Origin: Acidobacteriota bacterium
GTDB taxonomy: Bacteria; Acidobacteriota; Terriglobia; Bryobacterales; Bryobacteraceae
Length of the DNA: 64,000 nt
Direction of reading: 5' to 3'
Assembly: GCA_029776225.1 (NCBI GenBank)
Contig: JAKOTR010000054.1
Location: forward strand, 1 to 64,000
In this document: one piece after another, positions 16,480 through 25,292 of the stretch
Layout of the letters: each line of letters begins with the position of its first letter
Position numbering within the stretch: position 1 is the first letter of the stretch
The notes under the pieces: model-generated
Seen by the model: the letters and a program-made list of their open reading frames with translations, nothing else
What the model was told of the DNA's origin: nothing
The model's database searches: none
Program-made: the position numbers and the translations under genes

Positions 16480-17535
16480 ATGCGAATCGCTCTCGACGCC
16501 ACGTCGCTGACGCTTTCGAGCGGCGGCCTTCATCGCTACGTCTCTGAACTCAGCCGCGCGCTGGCGGCCGAATTTCCCGAAGACGACTACCTTCTGGTTT
16601 CCGATCAAGAGTTTCCAACGCCCCCCGCGGCGGCCAATCTCAGACGCGGCGGCGGCCCGCGAAACCCGCTCGAGAAACGCTGGTGGCTCTGGGGACTCAA
16701 CAGAGAGCTTGCCCGCCAGCGCATCGACGTCTTCCATGGGACCAACTTCGAAGTGCCTTACGTGCCGCTGCGGCCCTCCGTCCTTACGCTGCATGACCTC
16801 TCCCCCTGGCTGGAGCCCGCCTGGCACTCCAATGCGGACCGCGTCCGGCGGCGCACGCCGTATCTCATCGGGTTAGGTCTGGCTACGCTCATCGTTACGC
16901 CCACGGAAGCGGTGCGGCGCCAGGCGATAGAGTACTTCCGCATCCCGCCGCAGAGAATTGTAGCCGTGCCGGAGGCCGCCGCCGTGCACCTGCGACCGGT
17001 CGAGACGAGGCCCGCGCGGCCTTACTTCCTCTATGTAGGCCCGCTCGAGCCCCGCAAGAACATCCCAATGCTCATCGATGCCTGGCGCGCCGCGCGTGCG
17101 GAAGCGCCGGTCGACCTGGTGCTGGCCGGGCGCATCCGCGAGGATTTCCCCCTGCCAGCACCCGAGCCCGGCCTGGCGATTCGCGGAGAAGTCCCCGAAG
17201 AGGAACTCAGCGCTCTCTACTCGGGAGCGCTCGCGTTCGTCTACCCATCGCTATACGAAGGTTTCGGCCTGCCGGTGCTGGAAGCCATGCAGTGCGGCGC
17301 CGCCGTGATCGCCTCTCGCGATCCCGCGATCTCCGAGGTCGCCGGAGGCGCAGCCATCCAGATCGATGCCCGCAACCCGCGGGAGTGGGTGGAAGCGCTC
17401 AGGGCCGCGGCAACCCGCCCTGAGTGGATCGCCGGGCTGAAGGCGGCCTCCCTGGCGCGTGCGCGGCAGTTTTCCTGGAACCGCACGGCCCGGCTCACCC
17501 GCGAAGTCTACAGGGAAGCCATCCGGCGTTCTTGA
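16480..17535 (+). CDS. Glycosyltransferase family 4 protein (first of three)
   Basis: 351 residues with two Rossmann domains of the GT-B fold. The N-terminal acceptor half starts ALDATSLTLSSGGLHRYVSE and holds a dense HGTNFEVPYVP loop. The donor half has FLYVGPLEPRKNIPMLIDAW, the EX7E-type segment YPSLYEGFGLPVLEAMQCGA, and SRDPAISEVAGGAA. This is the pattern of mannosyl- or rhamnosyl-type GT4 enzymes of polysaccharide clusters. It probably acts on a lipid-linked glycan at the inner membrane. Donor and acceptor are unknown. Confidence 0.88.
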   Translation: MRIALDATSLTLSSGGLHRYVSELSRALAAEFPEDDYLLVSDQEFPTPPAAANLRRGGGPRNPLEKRWWLWGLNRELARQRIDVFHGTNFEVPYVPLRPSVLTLHDLSPWLEPAWHSNADRVRRRTPYLIGLGLATLIVTPTEAVRRQAIEYFRIPPQRIVAVPEAAAVHLRPVETRPARPYFLYVGPLEPRKNIPMLIDAWRAARAEAPVDLVLAGRIREDFPLPAPEPGLAIRGEVPEEELSALYSGALAFVYPSLYEGFGLPVLEAMQCGAAVIASRDPAISEVAGGAAIQIDARNPREWVEALRAAATRPEWIAGLKAASLARARQFSWNRTARLTREVYREAIRRS

Positions 17536-17572
17536 CAGGGCGCGGCGTGTGGTTTGACCATGATCTTTTTCC

Positions 17573-18754
17573 ATGCGGCCTTCCGCTCTCTTCCTTAGTC
17601 CCGAAGCACCGTATCCGGCCACAGGCGGAGGCCCTCTCCGGTCGTCAGCGCTGCTGGAATATCTCGCCTGCCGCTATGCGGTGGACCTGATCGTCTTCCG
17701 CGAACCCGGGGCCCCAGACCCTCGCGCCGCCGTTCCCGCCGGCATCGCGCGGCGCGTTGATGTGATCGATCTGCCGTACCATTCCCGAACGTTCCTTGCG
17801 CGCATGGTGCGCAACGCCGTCCGCTATCTCAGAAACCGACCGCCGCTGAACGATCGTTTCGCCGGGTTCGCCGCGCCGCTCGCGCGCCTGCTCGCCGGCC
17901 GGCAGTACAATCTCGCCGTCGTCGAGCATTTCTGGTGCGCGCCCTATTGCGAGCAACTTGAGCCGCACGCCGCCAGAACCGTTCTGGACCTGCACAACGC
18001 GGAATCGGTTTACTACGGCCGGTCGGCCGGGGTCGAACCCTGGCCCGCTTCGGCGGTTTTGCGCCGCTTCGAGCGCGCATGCCGATCGCTGGAACGGAAA
18101 TGGATCCCGCGCTTCTCCATCGTGCTGGCGGCCTCCGAGCACGACGCCAACCTGGTGCGCGCCATCTGCCCGGAGACGCACCCGCACGTGTATCCGAACA
18201 CCATCCCCTTCACGCCGCAGCCGGACGCCGTTGAGCAGAACGTCCTGGCTTTCTCGGGTAACTTCGATTACCAGCCCAACATCGGGGCGGTGCGTTTTTT
18301 TCGGAAGCGCATTTGGCCGCTGCTCAGGGACCGCTGGCCCGGCCTCGTGTGGCGGCTGATCGGGAAAAATCCGACGGGCATCGCGCGCCTGGTGGCGGGC
18401 GACCCCCGCATCGAGGTCACCGGTCCGGTTGCCGACGCGGTCGAGGCGCTCGCAACTGCGCGCGTCGTCGTGGCGCCGCTGCTGGCGGGCAGCGGCACCC
18501 GCGTGAAGATTCTGGAGGCCTGGGCAGCAGGGCGCGCCGTGGTTTCCACCTCCCTCGGCGCCGAGGGGCTGCCCGTCCGCAGCGGCGAACACCTGCTGCT
18601 GGCCGATTCCCCCGAAGCGTTCGCCGAAGCCGTTTCCCGGCTGCTCGCCTCGCCGGAGGAACGCCTCCGCCTCGGGCGCGCCGGCCGTGCGCTCTACGAA
18701 AAGCGCTTCACGCGCGAGCAAGGCTGGAAAGAACTTGCGAGAATAGGCATGTAG
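17573..18754 (+). CDS. Glycosyltransferase, GT4-like (second of three)
   Basis: 393 residues. The N-terminus SPEAPYPATGGGPLRSSALL is the glycine-rich acceptor-domain entry. The C-terminal donor domain has VLAFSGNFDYQPNIGAVRFF, then VVVAPLLAGSGTRVKILEAW and STSLGAEGLPV. This combination is typical of the sugar transferases that use an AGSGTR(V/I)K loop instead of EGFG, often described near PEP-CTERM or exopolysaccharide loci. The gene lies 37 bases after the first GT4 gene. Donor unknown. Confidence 0.85.
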   Translation: MRPSALFLSPEAPYPATGGGPLRSSALLEYLACRYAVDLIVFREPGAPDPRAAVPAGIARRVDVIDLPYHSRTFLARMVRNAVRYLRNRPPLNDRFAGFAAPLARLLAGRQYNLAVVEHFWCAPYCEQLEPHAARTVLDLHNAESVYYGRSAGVEPWPASAVLRRFERACRSLERKWIPRFSIVLAASEHDANLVRAICPETHPHVYPNTIPFTPQPDAVEQNVLAFSGNFDYQPNIGAVRFFRKRIWPLLRDRWPGLVWRLIGKNPTGIARLVAGDPRIEVTGPVADAVEALATARVVVAPLLAGSGTRVKILEAWAAGRAVVSTSLGAEGLPVRSGEHLLLADSPEAFAEAVSRLLASPEERLRLGRAGRALYEKRFTREQGWKELARIGM

Positions 18755-18798
18755 CTTCACCCCCGCGTCCCGTTACATATACTGGGAAGAAAAACCGA

Positions 18799-19956
18799 AT
18801 GCGCTTCTCCGTCGATGCTCACGCGATCGGCTGTAACTTAACCGGCAATGAAGTTTACGTTCGAAACCTTTTGCAAGGGTTTGCGGCGGTCGCGCCGCAC
18901 GAGGAGTTCATTGCCTATCTGGCCGTCGGGCACGCGGCGGATGCGGTGCCAACCGGCTTCATCCGGCGGGGAGTTTCGCAGAATCCCTTCGTCCGGCTGG
19001 GATTCGATCTTTGCCGGCGGCTCCGCCGGGACCGCCCCGACCTGTTGCACGTACAGTACACCGCGCCGCTGGGCTGCCCTGTCCCGGTAGTGGTCAGCGT
19101 CCACGACGTGAGCTTTGAGGAGCACCCGGAGTACTTCACCCCGGCGCGCAGCGCCCAGTTGCGAATGACGGTGCGCCGCACGGTCGCCCGCGCGGCCCAT
19201 ATCATCACGGGAAGCGAGTTCTCCCGGGACGCTATCGTCCGCGCCTACGGAACGGACCCGGACAGAATTGCTGTCGTGCCCAACGCGGCCGCACCGCAGT
19301 TCCGCCCGCTGCCGCGCGAAGCTGCGCGCGCGTGGGTCCGCTCGCGGTTCGGGATCGCCGCGCCGTTCATTCTCAACGTGGGCAATCTGCAACTTCGGAA
19401 AAACCAGATCGGGTTGATCCGCGCGTTCGCCGAAATGATCCGTGCCCGCCCCGAACTGCCGCATCACCTCGTGCTGGCGGGCCAGGATGGCTGGCGGGGA
19501 GCGGACGTCCGCCGGGCGGCGGAGAAATCCGGCTGCGCGGACCGGATCCACTTCACCGGCTTCGTGCCGGACGACGACCTGTTGCAGCTCTACAACGCCT
19601 GCGAGTTTTTCGTCTTCCCCTCGTTTTACGAGGGCTTTGGTTTGCCGGTTTTGGAAGCCATGGCGTGCTCGCGCGCGGTTGCATGCTCAAGTACGACGGC
19701 GATCCCCGAGGTGGCGGATGCCGCCGCCATCCTGTTCGACCCCTACGACACTGCGGCGATCACCCGCGCGATGCTCGATCTGGCGCTCCTGCCCGACCTC
19801 CGCGCGCGCATGGAGCGCCTTGGATTCCAGCGCGCCGCGAAATTCAGTTGGAAAAAGACAGCGGAAAAAACTTTGGAAGTGTATTACTCTGTCGTTCAGC
19901 GCCGGATGGTTGCCGGACCGGCGCGCGTGGCATCAGCCTCGGTTCTGAACTCATGA
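18799..19956 (+). CDS. Glycosyltransferase family 4 protein (third of three)
   Basis: 385 residues from the ATG at 18799, preceded by GGGAAGA. The frame is open further upstream, but that part overlaps the second GT4 gene and shows no homology. Blocks are AIGCNLTGNEVYVRNLLQGF, VSVHDVSFEEHPEYFTPA, FILNVGNLQLRKNQIGLIRA, YEGFGLPVLEAMACSRAV and STTAIPEVADAAAILFDP. This is an alpha-mannosyltransferase-like GT4. Its stop overlaps the DUF3108 gene by four bases. Confidence 0.88.
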   Translation: MRFSVDAHAIGCNLTGNEVYVRNLLQGFAAVAPHEEFIAYLAVGHAADAVPTGFIRRGVSQNPFVRLGFDLCRRLRRDRPDLLHVQYTAPLGCPVPVVVSVHDVSFEEHPEYFTPARSAQLRMTVRRTVARAAHIITGSEFSRDAIVRAYGTDPDRIAVVPNAAAPQFRPLPREAARAWVRSRFGIAAPFILNVGNLQLRKNQIGLIRAFAEMIRARPELPHHLVLAGQDGWRGADVRRAAEKSGCADRIHFTGFVPDDDLLQLYNACEFFVFPSFYEGFGLPVLEAMACSRAVACSSTTAIPEVADAAAILFDPYDTAAITRAMLDLALLPDLRARMERLGFQRAAKFSWKKTAEKTLEVYYSVVQRRMVAGPARVASASVLNS

Positions 19957-20657
19957 AATATTCAGCTTTCCTGGTAGTCTTCATTTTTGCGGGCGGTCTT
20001 GGCCTCTGCGCCGAAGAGCCCAGCGCCACGCCCAAAACGCCGTTCAGCGAGGAGTCGCTGGCATACACCGTTAATTGGCCGAGCGGCCTGAGTCTGGGCC
20101 AGGCGCAGCTCATCTCCAAGCGTTCCGGCGATAAGTGGCACTTCGCTCTCTCGCTCGATGCGGCCATTCCCGGCTTCGTCGTCTCCGATTCCTACCAGTC
20201 CACCGCGGCCGGTGATTTCTGCTCGGAGGAGTTTGTCAAGACCTTCACTCATGGGCGCCGCAAAGCGGGAGAGAAGGAAACCTTCCATTCCGAAAACGGC
20301 ACGGCCACCAGGCAGACACTGGGAGGCGGCAAGTCCGAGATTTCCGCGCCGGGCTGTGCCCGGGATGCGCTCACGTTCCTCTTCTTTTTGAGGCGCGAAC
20401 TGGCGCAGGGGCGCCTGCCTGGATCGCAGACGATTTACTTCGGCGCGCCCTACCAGCTCAAACTGGAATACGGAGGCGTCCAGCAAATCCGCGTAAACGA
20501 TAGGCCGGCTGAAGCGGAGCAGCTTCGCGCCTCGCTGAAAGGCCCGGCCTCGGAAAACAGCTTCGAGTTGTTCTTCGCGCGCGACGACGCTCGCACTCCG
20601 CTCATGATCCGGGTCCCGTTCAAAGTTGGCACGTTCTCGCTGGAACTGGTTCGCTAG
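19953..20657 (+). CDS. Secreted DUF3108 protein
   Basis: 234 residues with a cleavable signal (YSAFLVVFIFAGGLGLCAEE). The rest is beta-rich: LAYTVNWPSGLSLGQAQLIS is the characteristic DUF3108 opening, and CARDALTFLFFLRRELAQG with GSQTIYFGAPYQLKLEYGG are its conserved middle blocks. The domain is periplasmic, of unknown function, and often found beside glycosyltransferases and lipid genes in acidobacteria and proteobacteria. Translational overlap with the third GT4 gene and a 3-base gap before the GT4-methyltransferase fusion place it in the polysaccharide operon. Confidence 0.75.
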   Translation: MKYSAFLVVFIFAGGLGLCAEEPSATPKTPFSEESLAYTVNWPSGLSLGQAQLISKRSGDKWHFALSLDAAIPGFVVSDSYQSTAAGDFCSEEFVKTFTHGRRKAGEKETFHSENGTATRQTLGGGKSEISAPGCARDALTFLFFLRRELAQGRLPGSQTIYFGAPYQLKLEYGGVQQIRVNDRPAEAEQLRASLKGPASENSFELFFARDDARTPLMIRVPFKVGTFSLELVR

Positions 20658-20660
20658 ACG

Positions 20661-22640
20661 ATGAGGGTGGCCTTCTTTTCGCCCATGCCGCCGTCGAAAA
20701 GCGGCATCGCAGATTATTCGGCTGCCCTTGCCGAGCCACTCTCCCGTCTGGTGGACCTGGAGATCTTCGACAAAGAGCCCGCCAGTTTCGATCGCGCGAA
20801 ATACGACGCCGTCGTCTACCAGCTTGGCAACAATCCCTACCACGAATTCGTGTACCACGCCGCGCTGCGCGAGCCCGGTGTGGTCGTGATGCACGAGGCC
20901 AACCTGCACTACCTGGTGGCGGATATCACCATCCCTCGCGGCAAATGGGATGACTACCTGCGCGAGGTGGAGTACGAGGCCGGGCCAGAAGCCCTTGCCC
21001 ACGCCCTCCGCGTTCGCGCGCTCGAAGCCGGCCCGGACTACGAAGGCGTGCCGATGCTGCGGCGCATTCTGGAGCGCGCCTGCGCCATCATTGTGCACAG
21101 CTCCTTCATGGTGGACCGCATCCGCTCGGCCGGCTTCACCGGACCGCTGGCACGCATCCCGCACGGCGCCTGGTTGCACCAGGCAGACCGCTGGGCCTAC
21201 CGCGAGCGGCTCGGCCTGGACGAGACTACGCCCCTCATCGGCATCTTCGGCTTCTTGAAACCGTACAAGCGGATCGCCGAATCGCTCCGCGCATTTCGCC
21301 GCCTGCTCCGGTTCGAGCCCCGGGCCAAACTCATCCTCGGCGGCGAGCCGCATCCGGATTTTCCCGTTCATTCGCTGATCCGCACTTTGCAGCTTTCGGC
21401 GAGCGCCCGCGTGCTCGGGTATCTCGATATCGAGGATTTCACCGGCTACATGGCGGCCTGCGACGTGGTATTGAACCTGCGCTACCCCACCGCCGGCGAA
21501 ACCTCAGGCAGTCTGCTCCGCGCGTTTGGTCTTGGCCGGCCCGTGCTCGTTTCCGATGTCGGCTCCTTCCGCGACTACCCAGACGACATCTGTCTCAAAG
21601 TCACGGTCGATCAAACCGAAGAGGACCAGATATTCGAGTACCTCAACCTGCTGGTTTCGCGTCCCGACCTGGCGCGCGAACTGGGCGCACGCGCGCGCTG
21701 CTGGGCGGAGCGGGAATGCAACTGGGACCTCGTGGCGCGCCGCTACGCTTCGTTCCTGGAATCGGTGGTGACCGGCGCGCCGTGGAAAGAGCCCGAATCC
21801 GAGCCCGCACCGGCGGTGTCCGTAGCCGCCCGCGCTAGCCCGAAAGCCGAGCCCCGCGATATCTTCGAATGGGTTCCGCCCGATCCCGCCAAGCGGTCCT
21901 ATGTCGATGCGCACATGGCGCGCCTGACGAAGACACTGGAGATGATCCCGCCCGGCGGCCCCGACGATCGCATCCTCGAAATGGGTTCGTACATGCAGAT
22001 CACGCCCGCGCTCAAGAAGCGCCTCGGGTATGGAGAGGTGCGCGCCTGCTATTACGGCGAGGCCGGCGTCATCGAGCATCACGAACCGGTTTCATCCGAA
22101 GGCGAGCGCTTCGAGTGCGACCTTGACCTGTTCGACGCCGAAAAGGACGTTTTTCCCTACCCCGACGGGCACTTCGCCACCGTGCTCTGCTGCGAGTTGA
22201 TCGAGCATCTGTACGAAGATCCGATGCACATGATGTCGGAGATCAACCGCATTCTGCGCCCCGGCGGCCACCTGGTGCTCACCACGCCCAATATCGCTTC
22301 GCTGCGCGCCATCGCCGCGATTCTTCAGGGCTACCACCCCGGCCACTTCCCGCAGTACATCCGGCCGGCGCCGGACGGCAAGATCGACCCGCGGCACAAC
22401 CGCGAGTACACGCCGCTCGAAATCCGCCGCCTGCTGGCCGATGCCGGGTTTGAAACGGTTCGCCTTGAAACCGGGCCGTTCCGCGAGCAGCCCCGCCCCG
22501 AGCTCGCCTGGGTGCGCCGCTTGCTGGAACGGTTTCAGCTTTCCACCGACCTGCGCGACGACGGCATCTTCGCTCTCGGAAGGAAAACCGGCCCCATCCG
22601 CTACCGCTATCCGGACTGGCTCTACAGTGGAGGCGAATGA
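20661..22640 (+). CDS. GT4 glycosyltransferase fused to a class I methyltransferase
   Basis: 659 residues with two complete domains. Residues about 1-375 form a GT-B glycosyltransferase: FFSPMPPSKSGIADYSAALA at the N-terminus, GIFGFLKPYKRIAESLRAF, and RYPTAGETSGSLLRAFGLGR. A proline- and alanine-rich linker (about 375-410) leads to a methyltransferase: DDRILEMGSYMQITPALKKR, ATVLCCELIEHLYEDP and LRPGGHLVLTTPNIASLRAI. The glycine loop of motif I is weak (EMGSYMQ). It could add a sugar and methylate it, as in methyl-capped polysaccharides. The stop overlaps the following permease gene by four bases. Confidence 0.88.
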   Translation: MRVAFFSPMPPSKSGIADYSAALAEPLSRLVDLEIFDKEPASFDRAKYDAVVYQLGNNPYHEFVYHAALREPGVVVMHEANLHYLVADITIPRGKWDDYLREVEYEAGPEALAHALRVRALEAGPDYEGVPMLRRILERACAIIVHSSFMVDRIRSAGFTGPLARIPHGAWLHQADRWAYRERLGLDETTPLIGIFGFLKPYKRIAESLRAFRRLLRFEPRAKLILGGEPHPDFPVHSLIRTLQLSASARVLGYLDIEDFTGYMAACDVVLNLRYPTAGETSGSLLRAFGLGRPVLVSDVGSFRDYPDDICLKVTVDQTEEDQIFEYLNLLVSRPDLARELGARARCWAERECNWDLVARRYASFLESVVTGAPWKEPESEPAPAVSVAARASPKAEPRDIFEWVPPDPAKRSYVDAHMARLTKTLEMIPPGGPDDRILEMGSYMQITPALKKRLGYGEVRACYYGEAGVIEHHEPVSSEGERFECDLDLFDAEKDVFPYPDGHFATVLCCELIEHLYEDPMHMMSEINRILRPGGHLVLTTPNIASLRAIAAILQGYHPGHFPQYIRPAPDGKIDPRHNREYTPLEIRRLLADAGFETVRLETGPFREQPRPELAWVRRLLERFQLSTDLRDDGIFALGRKTGPIRYRYPDWLYSGGE

Positions 22641-23827
22641 GCGCCGCGGGAATTTGCGTCTCCCTCCGCATCGAGAACTTCACCGCCGAGACGTGGCGGC
22701 CGGAGGACGGCTACGCCGCTGGCTATCAGGTCTTCGATCCGGAAACGGACACGCTGGTGGTGGAAGGCGCCCGCACACCGCTCCCGCGCGCGCTGGCGCC
22801 CGGCGAAGCCATCGAAGTTGGCATTCAGGTGGAGCTACCGCCCGAACCCGGCCGCTACCGCGTCTTCGTATCCTCGATGCGCGAGGGTGTCTGCTGGCAC
22901 TACGCGGAAGGCCGGCCTTTTCTGCTGATCGATGCCGAGGTTGCCGATGGCTGCGCCCGCGTTATCCGGAGCGCGCGGACCACGCTTTCCGCGCTGCGCC
23001 TGCGCAACGCCATTCGCTCCGTCCGGCGCGCCTTCAGCTACCCGCCCGCTTTGCTCTGGCGCAATCGCGGGCTGATCCGCTCAATGGTGCGCCGCGACAT
23101 TCTCGGCCGCTATCGCGGCTCCTTCGGCGGCGTGTTCTGGACCGTGCTCAACCCGCTGCTCCTGATGTCGACTTACTTTTTCGTCTTCGGCATCGTGCTG
23201 CGCACGAGGTTTCAGGGCGACCCCTCGCGCGCCGGCTTCGTCCTGTACTTCCTGTGCGGCATGCTGCCCTGGCTGGCGTTCAGCGAAGCGGCCGGGCGCG
23301 CCCCGTTCGTCATCCTGGAGTACCGGAATTTCGTAAAAAAGCTCGTGTTTCCCCTGGAGACGCTGCCAGTGAATCTGGTGGTTGCGGGGCTGGTCACGCA
23401 GGCCTTCGCCTTGGCGGTATTCATAGCCGGATTGTTCATCGCCCGCGGCGGCGTGCCCGCCACCGTGCTTTGGCTGCCTGCGCTGCTGATTCCACAACTG
23501 CTCTTCACCGCCGGAATCTGCTGGTTCCTAGCCGCGCTGGGCGTCTACGTGCGCGACCTGGGCCAGATCAACGGATTTCTGCTCACGCTCTGGTTCTTTT
23601 TGACCCCTATCTGCTATCCCACGGAATCGCTTCCGTCCGAAGCGCTTTCCATCCTTTCGAAGAACCCGATGTTCGTTCTGGTGAGCGGCTATCGCAACAT
23701 CTTTCTCGAAACCAGCCCGCCGGCCTTCGGCCCGCTTTGGAAATTCTGGCTGCTGTCGGCCGCCCTTTTTCTGGCCGGCCATGCCTGGTTCTACAAGCTG
23801 AAGAAAAACTTCGCCGACGTCATCTAA
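22637..23827 (+). CDS. ABC-2 polysaccharide export permease (Wzm/TagG type) with N-terminal beta-sandwich domain
   Basis: 396 residues. From about residue 150 on it is a Wzm/TagG permease: MVRRDILGRYRGSFGGVFWT is the family's cytoplasmic amphipathic motif, followed by about six membrane segments including LLLMSTYFFVFGIVLRT and FLLTLWFFLTPICYPTE. Residues 8-100 are an extra soluble domain of alternating strands (LRIENFTAETWRPEDGYAAG, then RTPLPRALAPGEAIEV and EPGRYRVFVSSMREGVCWHY), resembling the C-terminal sugar-recognition domain of Wzt ATPases. No Wzt ATPase is encoded in the window, so the partner must be elsewhere. Confidence 0.82.
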   Translation: MSAAGICVSLRIENFTAETWRPEDGYAAGYQVFDPETDTLVVEGARTPLPRALAPGEAIEVGIQVELPPEPGRYRVFVSSMREGVCWHYAEGRPFLLIDAEVADGCARVIRSARTTLSALRLRNAIRSVRRAFSYPPALLWRNRGLIRSMVRRDILGRYRGSFGGVFWTVLNPLLLMSTYFFVFGIVLRTRFQGDPSRAGFVLYFLCGMLPWLAFSEAAGRAPFVILEYRNFVKKLVFPLETLPVNLVVAGLVTQAFALAVFIAGLFIARGGVPATVLWLPALLIPQLLFTAGICWFLAALGVYVRDLGQINGFLLTLWFFLTPICYPTESLPSEALSILSKNPMFVLVSGYRNIFLETSPPAFGPLWKFWLLSAALFLAGHAWFYKLKKNFADVI

Positions 23828-23891
23828 GTGAATTTCGCCGATTTACTTCGCAGACTCTCCCTGCAACTCAAGCGCGCGCCCGCGTGCTAGA

Positions 23892-25292
23892 ATGGCGCGC
23901 ATGCGGGGTTGGGGTCTGGCGGTTCTTGCGCTGTGCGCCTTTGCCGCCTCCGCGCAGGAAGAGGATTCGCTTGGCGGCCGCGCCGTCCGTTATCTCACTG
24001 ACCTCATCCGCCTGGATACATCCAATCCGCCGGGTAACGAGACCCGGGTTGCGGAGTATCTCAAGGAAGTCGCCGCCCGCTATGACATTCCCGCGGAGCT
24101 GTTCGGCGACGATTCCGCCCGGCTCAGTTTTGTCGCCCGTCTTCGCGGAAACGGCTCGGCGCGCCCGCTGCTCTTGATGGCGCACAGCGACGTTGTCCCG
24201 GCAGACCGCGCGCAGTGGACGGTTGATCCCTTCGCGGCCGAAACCCGCAACGGCGAGATCTATGGGCGCGGCGCCCAGGACGACAAAAACCTGCTGGCCG
24301 CCGAACTCGCCGTCCTCGTGGAACTGAAACTCCGCGGCGTGGCGCTGAAACGCGACGTCATCCTGCTCGCCGAAGCTGACGAGGAGGCCGGGTCCACAGG
24401 GATTCGATGGATGATCGAGAACGCCTTCGACGCCATCGATGCCGAGGCCGCGCTCAACGAGGGCGGCATTGCCCAGGACCTGCCCTCCGGCGCGCGCCTC
24501 TTCCAGATCCAGACGGCCGAAAAGATCCCTACGCGGGTGGTGCTCACGGCGCGGGGCAGCGCGGGACACGCTTCCCTGCCCCGGCCCGATAACGCGATCC
24601 TTCGCCTCGCCCGCGCCCTCACGAGGCTTGATACCGATCAGCCGGTCCGCCTCAATCCGACCACCCGCAGGTACTTTGCCCGGCTGGCCACGCTTCCCGA
24701 TTACCTCTGGCTGGCGCCGCTCATTCCCCGCCTCGAGCGTTCCTCGAGCGCTCAGGCCGCCGCCGCGGAGATCCGCGCGCGCGAACCCGAACTTGACGCG
24801 CAGCTTCGCACCACGATTTCCCCCACCATGCTGAGCGCCGGTATCAAGATCAACGTGATACCCAGCGCGGCCGAAGCGCGCGTCGACGTACGCCGGCTGC
24901 CGGACGAGTCCCGCGAAGAGGTGCTCGAGCGGATCCGCCGGCTCATCGCCGATCCCTTGATCGAAGTGACACCCGAGCCCGGCCCCGGAATGCCGGCCAC
25001 CCCGCCGAGCCCGGCCGAGGGCCCGATCTACCGCGCGATGGAGCGCGTGCTCGCCGCTTCGGCCCCGCGCGCCGTCGTTGTCCCCTACATGGCCCGCGGC
25101 GCCACCGACGGCGCTTATCTCCGCGCGAAGGGAATGCCCGTCTACGGACTCCCCCTGTTCCTCAAGGAGAATCACGACGGCCGGCCGCACGGCCACGATG
25201 AGCGCATTTCGGAGGCGAACTTCACTGCCGGCGTCGAACTGCTCTGGCGGATCGTGCTAGCAGCCGCGGCGGACGAGGCTGGGGCCCAATAG
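23892..25292 (+). CDS. Exported M20-family metallopeptidase
   Basis: 466 residues with a signal peptide (WGLAVLALCAFAASAQ). The two-zinc M20/M28-type site is complete in the first half: H98 in LLMAHSDVVP, D130 in GRGAQDDKN, and E164/E165 in LAEADEEAGSTG. The last ligand is probably the His in GRPHGHDERI near the C-terminus. The central dimerisation lid (about 215-330) starts at VVLTARGSAGHASLPRP. Family members cleave small peptides or N-acyl amino acids. The signal peptide puts this one in the periplasm. It converges with the PIG-L gene, the 3' ends overlapping by 36 bases. Confidence 0.88.
   Translation: MARMRGWGLAVLALCAFAASAQEEDSLGGRAVRYLTDLIRLDTSNPPGNETRVAEYLKEVAARYDIPAELFGDDSARLSFVARLRGNGSARPLLLMAHSDVVPADRAQWTVDPFAAETRNGEIYGRGAQDDKNLLAAELAVLVELKLRGVALKRDVILLAEADEEAGSTGIRWMIENAFDAIDAEAALNEGGIAQDLPSGARLFQIQTAEKIPTRVVLTARGSAGHASLPRPDNAILRLARALTRLDTDQPVRLNPTTRRYFARLATLPDYLWLAPLIPRLERSSSAQAAAAEIRAREPELDAQLRTTISPTMLSAGIKINVIPSAAEARVDVRRLPDESREEVLERIRRLIADPLIEVTPEPGPGMPATPPSPAEGPIYRAMERVLAASAPRAVVVPYMARGATDGAYLRAKGMPVYGLPLFLKENHDGRPHGHDERISEANFTAGVELLWRIVLAAAADEAGAQ

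Noticed and set aside
16480-19956. Three tandem glycosyltransferases as a recent triplication
   Set aside because: They share only fold-level motifs. N-termini and donor loops (EGFG versus AGSGTR) differ, so they are separate families or old paralogues.
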